A stretch of DNA of 64,000 bases from Ophthalmolycus amberensis. Lineage: Eukaryota; Chordata; Actinopteri; Perciformes; Zoarcidae. The translations under genes were made by a program, and so were the position numbers. The notes under the pieces were generated by a model that did not search any database, had not been told where the DNA came from, and worked only from the letters and a program-made list of their open reading frames with translations. The DNA lies in contig JAFEUB010000064.1 in assembly GCA_024529925.1 (NCBI GenBank), positions 1,524,001 to 1,588,000 of the forward strand. The letters are read 5' to 3'. The number at the start of each line of letters is the position of its first letter. Positions within the stretch are counted from its first letter, which is position 1. Of this stretch, positions 24,183 to 35,991 are shown piece after piece.

Positions 24183-24456
24183 AGGCCTGATACAAAGTTG
24201 GTTAGGGCCCGAACTGTAAGCCCCACCCACTTGCTTTTGCGATTCATTGCTAGAAGGTTGGGCTCTACATTTTGTAAAAGTTTATTTTCCTGTTTGAAAA
24301 GTTCCCCTGGAATGGGGTGCGTTAGCTTTCAAAAGATTGTAGATAATTGTACCAAGGACAAGATTTTTCAATTTGTTGGTTTTTGGAGGCTTAGCTCTGA
24401 TCGTGGCAACTACCTTTTTCACCCATGTGAAGACTGCTCTTTTTATAAGCTCAAAA

Positions 24457-24463
24457 CGTCCCT

Positions 24464-24509
<46 letters not shown>

Positions 24510-24530
24510 GACCAATTGCGCCACAGAGAC
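24457..24530 (-). tRNA. tRNA-Asn(GTT) T71, G73
   Basis: G73; consensus body. Confidence 0.94.
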
Positions 24531-24803
24531 AGGCCTGATACAAAGTTGGTTAGGGCCGAACTGCAAGCCCCACCCACTTGCTTTTGCGATTCATTGCTAG
24601 AAGGTTGGGCTCTACATTTTGTAAAAGTTTATTTTCCTGTTTGAAAAGTTCCCCTGGAATGGGGTGCGTTAGCTTTCAAAAGATTGGAGATAATTGTACC
24701 AAGGACAAGATTTTTCAATTTGTTGGTTTTTGGAGGCTTAGCTCTGATCGTGGCAACTACCTTTTTCACCCATGTGAAGACTGCTCTTTTTATAAGCTCA
24801 AAA

Positions 24804-24810
24804 AGTCCCT

Positions 24811-24856
<46 letters not shown>

Positions 24857-24877
24857 GACCAATTGCGCCACAGAGAC
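24804..24877 (-). tRNA. tRNA-Asn(GTT) T72
   Basis: T73; consensus body. Confidence 0.92.
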
Positions 24878-25150
24878 AGGCCTGATACAGAGTTGGTTAG
24901 GGCCGAACTGCAAGCCCCACCCACTTGCTTTTGCGATTCATTGCTAGAAGGTTGGGCTCTACATTTTGTAAAAGTTTATTTTCCTGTTTGAAAAGTTCCC
25001 CTGGAATGGGGTGCGTTAGCTTTCAAAAGATTGTAGATAATTGTACCAAGGACAAGATTTTTCAATTTGTTGGTTTTTGGAGGCTTAGCTCTGATCGTGG
25101 CAACTACCTTTTTCACCCATGTGAAGTCTCCTCTTTTTATAAGCTCAAAA

Positions 25151-25157
25151 AGTCCCT

Positions 25158-25203
<46 letters not shown>

Positions 25204-25224
25204 GACCAATTGCGCCACAGAGAC
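25151..25224 (-). tRNA. tRNA-Asn(GTT) T73 (unit 73)
   Basis: Discriminator T; consensus body. Confidence 0.92.
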
Positions 25225-25498
25225 AGGCCTGATACAGAGTTGGTTAGGCCCGAACTGCTAAGCCCCACCCACTTGCTTTTGCGATTCATTGCTAGAAGGT
25301 TGGGCTCTACATTTTGTAAAAGTTTATTTTCCTGTTTGAAAAGTTCCCCTGGAATGGGGTGCGTTAGCTTTCAAAAGATTGTAGATAATTGTACCAAGGA
25401 CAAGATTTTTCAATTTGTTGGTTTTTGGAGGCTTAGCTCTGATCGTGGCAACTACCTTTTTCACCCATGTGAAGTCTCCTCTTTTTATAAGCTCAAAA

Positions 25499-25505
25499 AG
25501 TCCCT

Positions 25506-25551
<46 letters not shown>

Positions 25552-25572
25552 GACCAATTGCGCCACAGAGAC
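25499..25572 (-). tRNA. tRNA-Asn(GTT) T74
   Basis: T73; consensus body. Confidence 0.92.
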
Positions 25573-25845
25573 AGGCCTGATACAAAGTTGGTTAGGCCCG
25601 AACTGTAAGCCCCACCCACTTGCTTTTGCGATTCATTGCTAGAAGGTTGGGCTCTACATTTTGTAAAAGTTTATTTTCCTGTTTGAAAAGTTCCCCTGGA
25701 ATGGGGTGCGTTAGCTTTCAAAAGATTGGAGATAATTGTACCAAGGACAAGATTTTTCAATTTGTTGGTTTTTGGAGGCTTAGCTCTGATCGTGGCAACT
25801 ACCTTTTTCACCCATGTGAAGACTGCTCTTTTTATAAGCTCAAAA

Positions 25846-25852
25846 AGTCCCT

Positions 25853-25898
<46 letters not shown>

Positions 25899-25919
25899 GA
25901 CCAATTGCGCCACAGAGAC
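25846..25919 (-). tRNA. tRNA-Asn(GTT) T75
   Basis: T73; consensus body. Confidence 0.92.
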
Positions 25920-26192
25920 AGGCCTGATACAGAGTTGGTTAGGGCCGAACTGCAAGCCCCACCCACTTGCTTTTGCGATTCATTGCTAGAAGGTTGGGCT
26001 CTACATTTTGTAAAAGTTTATTTTCCTGTTTGAAAAGTTCCCCTGGAATGGGGTGCGTTAGCTTTCAAAAGATTGTAGATAATTGTACCAAGGACAAGAT
26101 TTTTCAATTTGTTGGTTTTTGGAGGCTTAGCTCTGATCGTGGCAACTACCTTTTTCACCCATGTGAAGTCTGCTCTTTTTATAAGCTCAAAA

Positions 26193-26199
26193 CGTCCCT

Positions 26200-26245
<46 letters not shown>

Positions 26246-26266
26246 GACCAATTGCGCCACAGAGAC
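26193..26266 (-). tRNA. tRNA-Asn(GTT) T76, G73
   Basis: G73; consensus body. Confidence 0.94.
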
Positions 26267-26539
26267 AGGCCTGATACAGAGTTGGTTAGGCCCGAACTGC
26301 AAGCCCCACCCACTTGCTTTTGCTATTCATTGCTAGAAGGTTGGGCTCTACATTTTGTAAAAGTTTATTTTCCTGTTTGAAAAGTTCCCCTGGAATGGGG
26401 TGCGTTAGCTTTCAAAAGATTGTAGATAATTGTACCAAGGACAAGATTTTTCAATTTGTTGGTTTTTGGAGGCTTAGCTCTGATCGTGGCAACTACCTTT
26501 TTCACCCATGTGAAGACTGCTCTTTTTATAAGCTCAAAA

Positions 26540-26546
26540 AGTCCCT

Positions 26547-26592
<46 letters not shown>

Positions 26593-26613
26593 GACCAATT
26601 GCGCCACAGAGAC
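26540..26613 (-). tRNA. tRNA-Asn(GTT) T77
   Basis: T73; consensus body. Confidence 0.92.
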
Positions 26614-26888
26614 AGGCCTGATACAAGAGTTGGTTAGGGCCGAACTGCAAGCCCCACCCACTTGCTTTTGCTGATTCATTGCTAGAAGGTTGGGCTCTAC
26701 ATTTTGTAAAAGTTTATTTTCCTGTTTGAAAAGTTCCCCTGGAATGGGGTGCGTTAGCTTTCAAAAGATTGGAGATAATTGTACCAAGGACAAGATTTTT
26801 CAATTTGTTGGTTTTTGGAGGCTTAGCTCTGATCGTGGCAACTACCTTTTTCACCCATGTGAAGACTGCTCTTTTTATAAGCTCAAAA

Positions 26889-26895
26889 AGTCCCT

Positions 26896-26941
<46 letters not shown>

Positions 26942-26962
26942 GACCAATTGCGCCACAGAGAC
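26889..26962 (-). tRNA. tRNA-Asn(GTT) T78
   Basis: T73; consensus body. Confidence 0.92.
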
Positions 26963-27235
26963 AGGCCTGATACAAAGTTGGTTAGGGCCGAACTGCAAGC
27001 CCCACCCACTTGCTTTTGCGATTCATTGCTAGAAGGTTGGGCTCTACATTTTGTAAAAGTTTATTTTCCTGTTTGAAAAGTTCCCCTGGAATGGGGTGCG
27101 TTAGCTTTCAAAAGATTGTAGATAATTGTACCAAGGACAAGATTTTTCAATTTGTTGGTTTTTGGAGGCTTAGCTCTGATCGTGGCAACTACCTTTTTCA
27201 CCCATGTGAAGTCTGCTCTTTTTATAAGCTCAAAA

Positions 27236-27242
27236 CGTCCCT

Positions 27243-27288
<46 letters not shown>

Positions 27289-27309
27289 GACCAATTGCGC
27301 CACAGAGAC
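27236..27309 (-). tRNA. tRNA-Asn(GTT) T79, G73
   Basis: G73; consensus body. Confidence 0.94.
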
Positions 27310-27583
27310 AGGCCTGATACAGAGTTGGTTAGGGCCCGAACTGCAAGCCCCACCCACTTGCTTTTGCTATTCATTGCTAGAAGGTTGGGCTCTACATTTT
27401 GTAAAAGTTTATTTTCCTGTTTGAAAAGTTCCCCTGGAATGGGGTGCGTTAGCTTTCAAAAGATTGTAGATAATTGTACCAAGGACAAGATTTTTCAATT
27501 TGTTGGTTTTTGGAGGCTTAGCTCTGATCGTGGCAACTACCTTTTTCACCCATGTGAAGACTGCTCTTTTTATAAGCTCAAAA

Positions 27584-27590
27584 AGTCCCT

Positions 27591-27636
<46 letters not shown>

Positions 27637-27657
27637 GACCAATTGCGCCACAGAGAC
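27584..27657 (-). tRNA. tRNA-Asn(GTT) T80
   Basis: T73; consensus body. Confidence 0.92.
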
Positions 27658-27930
27658 AGGCCTGATACAAAGTTGGTTAGGGCCGAACTGCAAGCCCCAC
27701 CCACTTGCTTTTGTGATTCATTGCTAGAAGGTTGGGCTCTACATTTTGTAAAAGTTTATTTTCCTGTTTGAAAAGTTCCCCTGGAATGGGGTACGTTAGC
27801 TTTCAAAAGATTGGAGATAATTGTACCAAGGACAAGATTTTTCAATTTGTTGGTTTTTGGAGGCTTAGCTCTGATCGTGGCAACTACCTTTTTCACCCAT
27901 GTGAAGACTGCTCTTTTTATAAGCTCAAAA

Positions 27931-27937
27931 AGTCCCT

Positions 27938-27983
<46 letters not shown>

Positions 27984-28004
27984 GACCAATTGCGCCACAG
28001 AGAC
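27931..28004 (-). tRNA. tRNA-Asn(GTT) T81
   Basis: T73; consensus body. Confidence 0.92.
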
Positions 28005-28277
28005 AGGCCTGATACAGAGTTGGTTAGGGCCGAACTGCAAGCCCCACCCACTTGCTTTTGTGATTCATTGCTAGAAGGTTGGGCTCTACATTTTGTAAAA
28101 GTTTATTTTCCTGTTTGAAAAGTTCCCCTGGAATGGGGTGCGTTAGCTTTCAAAAGATTGTAGATAATTGTACCAAGGACAAGATTTTTCAATTTGTTGG
28201 TTTTTGGAGGCTTAGCTCTGATCGTGGCAACTACCTTTTTCACCCATGTGAAGACTGCTCTTTTTATAAGCTCAAAA

Positions 28278-28284
28278 AGTCCCT

Positions 28285-28327
<43 letters not shown>

Positions 28328-28352
28328 AGCTGACCAATTGCGCCACAGAGAC
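28278..28352 (-). tRNA. tRNA-Asn(GTT) T82, one-base insertion
   Basis: T73. One extra base inside the D-stem 3' strand makes the gene 75 nt and breaks the D stem. Probable pseudo-tRNA. Confidence 0.78.
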
Positions 28353-28625
28353 AGGCCTGATACAGAGTTGGTTAGGGCCGAACTGCAAGCCCCACCCACT
28401 TGCTTTTGTGATTCATTGCTAGAAGGTTGGGCTCTACATTTTGTAAAAGTTTATTTTCCTGTTTGAAAAGTTCCCCTGGAATGGGGTGCGTTAGCTTTCA
28501 AAAGATTGTAGATAATTGTACCAAGGACAAGATTTTTCAATTTGTTGGTTTTTGGAGGCTTAGCTCTGATCGTGGCAACTACCTTTTTCACCCATGTGAA
28601 GTCTCCTCTTTTTATAAGCTCAAAA

Positions 28626-28699
28626 AGTCCCTGGGTGGGCTTGAACTACCAACCTTTCGGTTAAAAGCCGAACGCGCTGACCAATTGCGCCACAGAGAC
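28626..28699 (-). tRNA. tRNA T83, Asn body with TTT (Lys-type) anticodon
   Basis: T73; G52A in the T stem; G34T makes the anticodon loop CTTTTAA. The change also creates an internal TTTT that could stop Pol III inside the gene. Probable pseudo-tRNA. Confidence 0.75.
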
Positions 28700-28972
28700 A
28701 GGCCTGATACAAAGTTGGTTAGGCCCGAACTGTAAGCCCCACCCACTTGCTTTTGCGATTCATTGCTAGAAGGTTGGGCTCTACATTTTGTAAAAGTTTA
28801 TTTTCCGGTTTGAAAAGTTCCCCTGGAATGGGGTGCGTTAGCTTTCAAAAGATTGTAGATAATTGTACCAAGGACAACATTTTTCAATTTGTTGGTTTTT
28901 GGAGGCTTAGCTCTGATCGTGGCAACTACCTTTTTCACCCATGTGAAGTCTCCTCTTTTTATAAGCTCAAAA

Positions 28973-28994
28973 AGTCCCTGGGTGGGCTTGAACT

Positions 28995-29025
<31 letters not shown>

Positions 29026-29046
29026 GACCAATTGCGCCACAGAGAC
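28973..29046 (-). tRNA. tRNA-Asn(GTT) T84
   Basis: T73; G52A gives one T-stem mismatch; anticodon arm intact. Confidence 0.84.
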
Positions 29047-29319
29047 AGGCCTGATACAGAGTTGGTTAGGGCCGAACTGCAAGCCCCACCCACTTGCTTT
29101 TGCGATTCATTGCTAGAAGGTTGGGCTCTACATTTTGTAAAAGTTTATTTTCCTGTTTGAAAAGTTCCCCTGGAATGGGGTGCGTTAGCTTTCAAAAGAT
29201 TGGAGATAATTGTACCAAGGACAAGATTTTTCAATTTGTTGGTTTTTGGAGGCTTAGCTCTGATCGTGGCAACTACCTTTTTCACCCATGTGAAGTCTGC
29301 TCTTTTTATAAGCTCAAAA

Positions 29320-29326
29320 CGTCCCT

Positions 29327-29372
<46 letters not shown>

Positions 29373-29393
29373 GACCAATTGCGCCACAGAGAC
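29320..29393 (-). tRNA. tRNA-Asn(GTT) T85, G73
   Basis: G73; consensus body. Confidence 0.94.
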
Positions 29394-29666
29394 AGGCCTG
29401 ATACAAAGTTGATTAGGCCTGAACTGAAAGCCCCACCCACTTGCTTTTGTGATTCATTGCTAGAAGGTTGGGCTCTACATTTTGTAAAAGTTTATTTTCC
29501 TGTTTGAAAAGTTCCCCTGGAATGGGGTGCGTTAGCTTTCAAAAGATTGTAGATAATTGTACCAAGGACAAGATTTTTCAATTTGTTGGTTTTTGGAGGC
29601 TTAGCTCTGATCGTGGCAACTACCTTTTTCACCCATGTGAAGACTGCTCTTTTTATAAGCTCAAAA

Positions 29667-29673
29667 AGTCCCT

Positions 29674-29719
<46 letters not shown>

Positions 29720-29740
29720 GACCAATTGCGCCACAGAGAC
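29667..29740 (-). tRNA. tRNA-Asn(GTT) T86
   Basis: T73; consensus body. Confidence 0.92.
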
Positions 29741-30013
29741 AGGCCTGATACAAAGTTGGTTAGGGCCGAACTGCAAGCCCCACCCACTTGCTTTTGCGAT
29801 TCATTGCTAGAAGGTTGGGCTCTACATTTTGTAAAAGTTTATTTTCCTGTTTGAAAAGTTCCCCTGGAATGGGGTGCGTTAGCTTTCAAAAGATTGTAGA
29901 TAATTGTACCAAGGACAAGATTTTTCAATTTGTTGGTTTTTGGAGGCTTAGCTCTGATCGTGGCAACTACCTTTTTCACCCATGTGAAGTCTGCTCTTTT
30001 TATAAGCTCAAAA

Positions 30014-30020
30014 CGTCCCT

Positions 30021-30066
<46 letters not shown>

Positions 30067-30087
30067 GACCAATTGCGCCACAGAGAC
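30014..30087 (-). tRNA. tRNA-Asn(GTT) T87, G73
   Basis: G73; consensus body. Confidence 0.94.
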
Positions 30088-30362
30088 AGGTCCTGATACA
30101 AAGTTGGTTAGGCCCGAACTGCAAGCCCCTCCCACTTGCTTTTGCTATTCATTGCTAGAAGGTTGGGCTCTACATTTTGTAAAAGTTTATTTTCCTGTTT
30201 GAAAAGTTCCCCTGGAATGGGGTGCGTTAGCTTTCAAAAGATTGTAGATAATTGTACCAAGGACAAGATTTTTCAATTTGTTGGTTTTTGGAGGCTTAGC
30301 TCTGATCGTGGCAACTACCTTTTTCACCCATGTGAAGTCTGCTCTTTTTATAAGCTCAAAAC

Positions 30363-30369
30363 AGTCCCT

Positions 30370-30415
<46 letters not shown>

Positions 30416-30436
30416 GACCAATTGCGCCACAGAGAC
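30363..30436 (-). tRNA. tRNA-Asn(GTT) T88
   Basis: T73 followed by one G before TTTT (an inserted base at the 3' end); consensus body. Confidence 0.9.
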
Positions 30437-30709
30437 AGGCCTGATACAAAGTTGGTTAGGCCCTAACTGCAAGCCCCTCCCACTTGCTTTTGCTATTCAT
30501 TGCTAGAAGGTTGGGCTCTACATTTTGTAAAAGTTTATTTTCCTGTTTGAAAAGTTCCCCTGGAATGGGGTGCGTTAGCTTTCAAAAGATTGTAGATAAT
30601 TGTACCAAGGACAAGATTTTTCAATTTGTTGGTTTTTGGAGGCTTAGCTCTGATCGTGGCAACTACCTTTTTCACCCATGTGAAGACTGCTCTTTTTATA
30701 AGCTCAAAA

Positions 30710-30716
30710 AGTCCCT

Positions 30717-30762
<46 letters not shown>

Positions 30763-30783
30763 GACCAATTGCGCCACAGAGAC
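30710..30783 (-). tRNA. tRNA-Asn(GTT) T89
   Basis: T73; consensus body. Confidence 0.92.
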
Positions 30784-31056
30784 AGGCCTGATACAAAGTT
30801 GGTTAGGCCTGAACTGAAAGCCCCACCCACTTGCTTTTGTGATTCATTGCTAGAAGGTTGGGCTCTACATTTTGTAAAAGTTTATTTTCCTGTTTGAAAA
30901 GTTCCCCTGGAATGGGGTGCGTTAGCTTTCAAAAGATTGTAGATAATTATACCAAGGACAAGATTTTTCAATTTGTTGGTTTTTGGAGGCTTAGCTCTGA
31001 TCGTGGCAACTACCTTTTTCACCCATGTGAAGTCTCCTCTTTTTATAAGCTCAAAA

Positions 31057-31063
31057 AGTCCCT

Positions 31064-31109
<46 letters not shown>

Positions 31110-31130
31110 GACCAATTGCGCCACAGAGAC
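31057..31130 (-). tRNA. tRNA-Asn(GTT) T90
   Basis: T73; consensus body. Confidence 0.92.
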
Positions 31131-31404
31131 AGGCCTGATACAAAGTTGGTTAGGCCCGAACTGTAAGCCCCACCCACTTGCTTTTGCGATTCATTGCTAG
31201 AAGGTTGGGCTCTACATTTTGTAAAAGTTTATTTTCCTGTTTGAAAAGTTCCCCTGGAATGGGGTGCGTTAGCTTTCAAAAGATTGTAGATAATTGTACC
31301 AAGGACAAGATTTTTCAATTTGTTGGTTTTTGGAGGCTTAGCTCTGATCGTGGCAACTACCTTTTTCACCCATGTGAAGTCTGCTCTTTTTATAAGCTCA
31401 AAAC

Positions 31405-31411
31405 AGTCCCT

Positions 31412-31457
<46 letters not shown>

Positions 31458-31478
31458 GACCAATTGCGCCACAGAGAC
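31405..31478 (-). tRNA. tRNA-Asn(GTT) T91
   Basis: T73 followed by one G before TTTT, as in T88; consensus body. Confidence 0.9.
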
Positions 31479-31751
31479 AGGCCTGATACAGAGTTGGTTA
31501 GGCCCGAACTGCAAGCCCCACCCACCTGCTTTTGCTATTCATTGCTAGAAGGTTGGGCTCTACATTTTGTAAAAGTTTATTTTCCTGTTTGAAAACTTCC
31601 CCTGGAATTGGGTGCGTTAGCTTTCAAAAGATTGTAGATAATTGTACCAAGGACAAGATTTTTCAATTTGTTGGTTTTTGGAGGCTTAGCTCTGATCGTG
31701 GCAACTACCTTTTTCACCCATGTGAAGTCTCCTCTTTTTATAAGCTCAAAA

Positions 31752-31773
31752 AGTCCCTGGGTGAGCTTGAACT

Positions 31774-31804
<31 letters not shown>

Positions 31805-31825
31805 GACCAATTGCGCCACAGAGAC
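31752..31825 (-). tRNA. tRNA-Asn(GTT) T92
   Basis: T73; G52A mismatch and C61T (G-U pair) weaken the T stem. Confidence 0.8.
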
Positions 31826-32099
31826 AGGCCTGATACAAAGTTGGTTAGGCCCGAACTGTAAGCCCCACCCACTTGCTTTTGCGATTCATTGCTAGAAGGT
31901 TGGGCTCTACATTTTGTAAAAGTTTATTTTCCTGTTTGAAAAGTTCCTGCTGGAATGGGGTGCGTTAGCTTTCAAAAGATTGGAGATAATTGTACCAAGG
32001 ACAAGATTTTTCAATTTGTTGGTTTTTGGAGGCTTAGCTCTGATCGTGGCAACTACCTTTTTCACCCATGTGAAGACTGCTCTTTTTATAAGCTCAAAA

Positions 32100-32106
32100 A
32101 GTCCCT

Positions 32107-32152
<46 letters not shown>

Positions 32153-32173
32153 GACCAATTGCGCCACAGAGAC
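32100..32173 (-). tRNA. tRNA-Asn(GTT) T93
   Basis: T73; consensus body. Confidence 0.92.
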
Positions 32174-32446
32174 AGGCCTGATACAAAGTTGGTTAGGGCC
32201 GAACTGCAAGCCCCACCCACTTGCTTTTGTGATTCATTGCTAGAAGGTTGGGCTCTACATTTTGTAAAAGTTTATTTTCCGGTTTGAAAAGTTCCCCTGG
32301 AATGGGGTGCGTTAGCTTTCAAAAGATTGTAGATAATTGTACCAAGGACAAGATTTTTCAATTTGTTGGTTTTTGGAGGCTTAGCTCTGATCGTGGCAAC
32401 TACCTTTTTCACCCATGTGAAGTCTCCTCTTTTTATAAGCTCAAAA

Positions 32447-32468
32447 AGTCCCTGGGTGAGCTTGAACT

Positions 32469-32499
<31 letters not shown>

Positions 32500-32520
32500 G
32501 ACTAATCTCGCCACAGAGAC
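32447..32520 (-). tRNA. tRNA-Asn(GTT) T94, D-arm damaged
   Basis: T73; the T-stem changes of T92 plus C13A, A14G and G18A, which disrupt the D arm and A box. Probable pseudo-tRNA. Confidence 0.72.
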
Positions 32521-32793
32521 AGGCCTGATACAAAGTTGGTTAGGCCCGAACTGTAAGCCCCACCCACTTGCTTTTGCAATTCATTGCTAGAAGGTTGGGC
32601 TCTACATTTTGTAAAAGTTTATTTTCCTGTTTGAAAAGTTCCCCTGGAATGGGGTGCGTTAGCTTTCAAAAGATTGGAGATAATTGTACCAAGGACAAGA
32701 TTTTTCAATTTGTTGGTTTTTGGAGGCTTAGCTCTGATCGTGGCAACTACCTTTTTCACCCATGTGAAGACTGCTCTTTTTATAAGCTCAAAA

Positions 32794-32800
32794 AGTCCCT

Positions 32801-32846
<46 letters not shown>

Positions 32847-32867
32847 GACCAATTGCGCCACAGAGAC
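32794..32867 (-). tRNA. tRNA-Asn(GTT) T95
   Basis: T73; consensus body. Confidence 0.92.
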
Positions 32868-33140
32868 AGGCCTGATACAGAGTTGGTTAGGGCCGAACTG
32901 CAAGCCCCACCCACTTGCTTTTGCGATTCATTGCTAGAAGGTTGGGCTCTACATTTTGTAAAAGTTTATTTTCCTGTTTGAAAAGTTCCCCTGGAATGGG
33001 GTGCGTTAGCTTTCAAAAGATTGGAGATAATTGTACCAAGGACAAGATTTTTCAATTTGTTGGTTTTTGGAGGCTTAGCTCTGATCGTGGCAACTACCTT
33101 TTTCACCCATGTGAAGTCTGCTCTTTTTATAAGCTCAAAA

Positions 33141-33147
33141 CGTCCCT

Positions 33148-33193
<46 letters not shown>

Positions 33194-33214
33194 GACCAAT
33201 TGCGCCACAGAGAC
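33141..33214 (-). tRNA. tRNA-Asn(GTT) T96, G73
   Basis: G73; consensus body. Confidence 0.94.
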
Positions 33215-33487
33215 AGGCCTGATACAGAGTTGGTTAGGCCCGAACTGCAAGCCCCACCCACCTGCTTTTGCTATTCATTGCTAGAAGGTTGGGCTCTACA
33301 TTTTGTAAAAGTTTATTTTCCTGTTTGAAAAGTTCCCCTGGAATTGGGTGCGTTAGCTTTCAAAAGATTGTAGGTAATTGTACCAAGGACAAGATTTTTC
33401 AATTTGTTGGTTTTTGGAGGCTTAGCTCTGATCGTGGCAACTACCTTTTTCACCCATGTGAAGACTGCTCTTTTTATAAGCTCAAAA

Positions 33488-33506
33488 AGTCCCTGGGTGG
33501 GCTTGG

Positions 33507-33540
<34 letters not shown>

Positions 33541-33561
33541 GACCAATTGCGCCACAGAGAC
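33488..33561 (-). tRNA. tRNA-Asn(GTT) T97, B-box mutated
   Basis: T73; T55C changes the invariant TTC of the T loop and the B box, so transcription is likely impaired. Confidence 0.8.
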
Positions 33562-33834
33562 AGGCCTGATACAAAGTTGGTTAGGGCCGAACTGCAAGCC
33601 CCACCCACTTGCTTTTGCGATTCATTGCTAGAAGGTTGGGCTCTACATTTTGTAAAAGTTTATTTTCCTGTTTGAAAAGTTCCCCTGGAATGGGGTGCGT
33701 TAGCTTTCAAAATATTGTAGATAATTGTACCAAGGACAAGATTTTTCAATTTGTTGGTTTTTGGAGGCTTAGCTCTGATCGTGGCAACTACCTTTTTCAC
33801 CCATGTGAAGACTGCTCTTTTTATAAGCTCAAAA

Positions 33835-33841
33835 AGTCCCT

Positions 33842-33887
<46 letters not shown>

Positions 33888-33908
33888 GACCAATTGCGCC
33901 ACAGAGAC
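33835..33908 (-). tRNA. tRNA-Asn(GTT) T98
   Basis: T73; consensus body. Confidence 0.92.
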
Positions 33909-34182
33909 AGGCCTGATACAAAGTTGGTTAGGCCCGAACTGCAAGCCCCTCCCACTTGCTTTTGCTATTCATTGCTAGAAGGTTGGGCTCTACATTTTGT
34001 AAAAGTTTATTTTCCTGTTTGAAAAAGGTCCCCTGGAATGGGGTGCATTAGCTTTTAAAAGATTGGAGATAATTGTACCAAGGACAAGATTTCTCAATTT
34101 CTTGGTTTTTGGAGGCTTAGCTCTGATCGTGGTAACTACCTTTTTCACCCATGTGAAGTCTGCTCTTTTTACAAGCTCAAAA

Positions 34183-34256
34183 TGTCCCTGGGTGGGCTTG
34201 AACAACGAACCTTTCGGTTAACAGCCGAACGCACTGACCAATTGCGCCACAGAGAC
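34183..34256 (-). tRNA. tRNA-Asn(GTT) T99, A73, diverged
   Basis: A73; G49C and G52T disrupt the T stem; C23T makes a G-U pair in the D stem. First strongly diverged edge unit. Confidence 0.72.
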
Positions 34257-34529
34257 AGGCCTGACACAAAGTTGGTTAGGCCCGAACTGCAAGCCCCTCC
34301 CACTTTCTTTTGCAATTCATTGCTGGAAGGTTGGGCTCTACATTTTGTAAAAGTTTATTTTCCTGTTTGAAAAGGTCCCCTGGAATGGGGTGCATTAGCT
34401 TTTAAAAGATTGGAGATAATTGTACCAAGGACAAGATTTCTCAATTTGTTGGTTTTTGGAGGCTTAGCTCTGATCGTGGCAACTACCTTTTTCACCCATG
34501 TGAAGTCTGCTCTTTTTATAAGCTCAAAA

Positions 34530-34536
34530 CGTCCCT

Positions 34537-34582
<46 letters not shown>

Positions 34583-34603
34583 GACCAATTGCGCCACAGA
34601 GAC
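34530..34603 (-). tRNA. tRNA-Asn(GTT) T100, G73
   Basis: G73; consensus body in a diverged spacer ('gcattagctttt'). Confidence 0.93.
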
Positions 34604-34876
34604 AGGCCTGATACAAAGTTGGTTAGGCCTGAACTGAAAGCCGCACCCACTTGCTTTTGTGATTCATTGCTAGAAGGTTGGGCTCTACATTTTGTAAAAG
34701 TTTATTTTCCTGTTTGAAAAGTTCCCCTGGAATGGGGTGCGTTAGCTTTCAAAAGATTGTAGATAATTGTACCAAGGACAAGATTTTTCAATTTGTTGGT
34801 TTTTGGAGGCTTAGCTCTGATCGTGGCAACTACCTTTTTCACCCATGTGAAGTCTGCTCTTTTTATAAGCTCAAAA

Positions 34877-34883
34877 CGTCCCT

Positions 34884-34929
<46 letters not shown>

Positions 34930-34950
34930 GACCAATTGCGCCACAGAGAC
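34877..34950 (-). tRNA. tRNA-Asn(GTT) T101, G73
   Basis: G73; consensus body. Confidence 0.94.
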
Positions 34951-35222
34951 AGGCCTGATACAGAGTTGGTTAGGGCCGAACTGCAAGCCCCACCCACTTG
35001 CTTTTGCGATTCATTGCTAGAAGGTTGGGCTCTACATTTTGTAAAAGTTTATTTTCCTGTTTGAAAAGTTCCCCTGGAATGGGGTGCGTTAGCTTTCAAA
35101 AGATTGTAGATAATTGTACCAAGGACAAGATTTTCAATTTGTTGGTTTTTGGAGGCTTAGCTCTGATCGTGGCAACTACCTTTTTCACCCATGTGAAGTC
35201 TGCTCTTTTTATAAGCTCAAAA

Positions 35223-35229
35223 CGTCCCT

Positions 35230-35264
<35 letters not shown>

Positions 35265-35296
35265 TCGAACGCGCTGACCAATTGCGCCACAGAGAC
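35223..35296 (-). tRNA. tRNA-Asn(GTT) T102, G73
   Basis: G73; G31A gives one mismatch at the base of the anticodon loop. Confidence 0.84.
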
Positions 35297-35570
35297 AGGC
35301 CTGATACAAAGTTGGTTAGGCCCGAACTGCAAGCCCCTCCCACTTGCTTTTGCTATTCATTGCTAGAAGGTTGGGCTCTACATTTTGTAAAAGTTTATTT
35401 TCCTGTTTGAAAAAGGTCCCCTGGAATGGGGTGCATTAGCTTTTAAAAGATTGGAGATAATTGTACCAAGGACAAGATTTCTCAATTTGTTGGTTTTTGG
35501 AGGCTTAGCTCTGATCGTGGTAACTACCTTTTTCACCCATGTGAAGTCTGCTCTTTTTACAAGCTCAAAA

Positions 35571-35644
35571 TGTCCCTGGGTGGGCTTGAACAACGAACCT
35601 TTCGGTTAACAGCCGAACGCACTGACCAATTGCGCCACAGAGAC
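35571..35644 (-). tRNA. tRNA-Asn(GTT) T103, A73, diverged
   Basis: Same set of changes as T99, exactly 1,388 bp (four units) away: A73, G49C, G52T, C23T. Confidence 0.72.
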
Positions 35645-35917
35645 AGGCCTGATACAAAGTTGGTTAGGCCCGAACTGCAAGCCCCTCCCACTTTCTTTTG
35701 CAATTCATTGCTGGAAGGTTGGGCTCTACATTTTGTAAAAGTTTATTTTCCTGTTTGAAAAGGTCCCCTGGAATGGGGTGCATTAGCTTTTAAAAGATTG
35801 GAGATAATTGTACCAAGGACAAGATTTCTCAATTTGTTGGTTTTTGGAGGCTTAGCTCTGATCGTGGCAACTACCTTTTTCACCCATGTGAAGTCTGCTC
35901 TTTTTATAAGCTCAAAA

Positions 35918-35924
35918 CGTCCCT

Positions 35925-35970
<46 letters not shown>

Positions 35971-35991
35971 GACCAATTGCGCCACAGAGAC
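35918..35991 (-). tRNA. tRNA-Asn(GTT) T104, G73
   Basis: G73; consensus body; its spacer matches that of T100. Confidence 0.93.

Noticed and set aside
21099..24644. Longer plus-strand frames of 253 and 334 codons that look like tandem-repeat proteins
   Set aside because: They arise only because one-base insertions make some units 348 bp, a multiple of three, which keeps the same frame open across units.
31229..31525. Minus-strand 98-codon frame containing LWRNWSARSAV
   Set aside because: This is a conceptual translation of the tRNA itself plus spacer.
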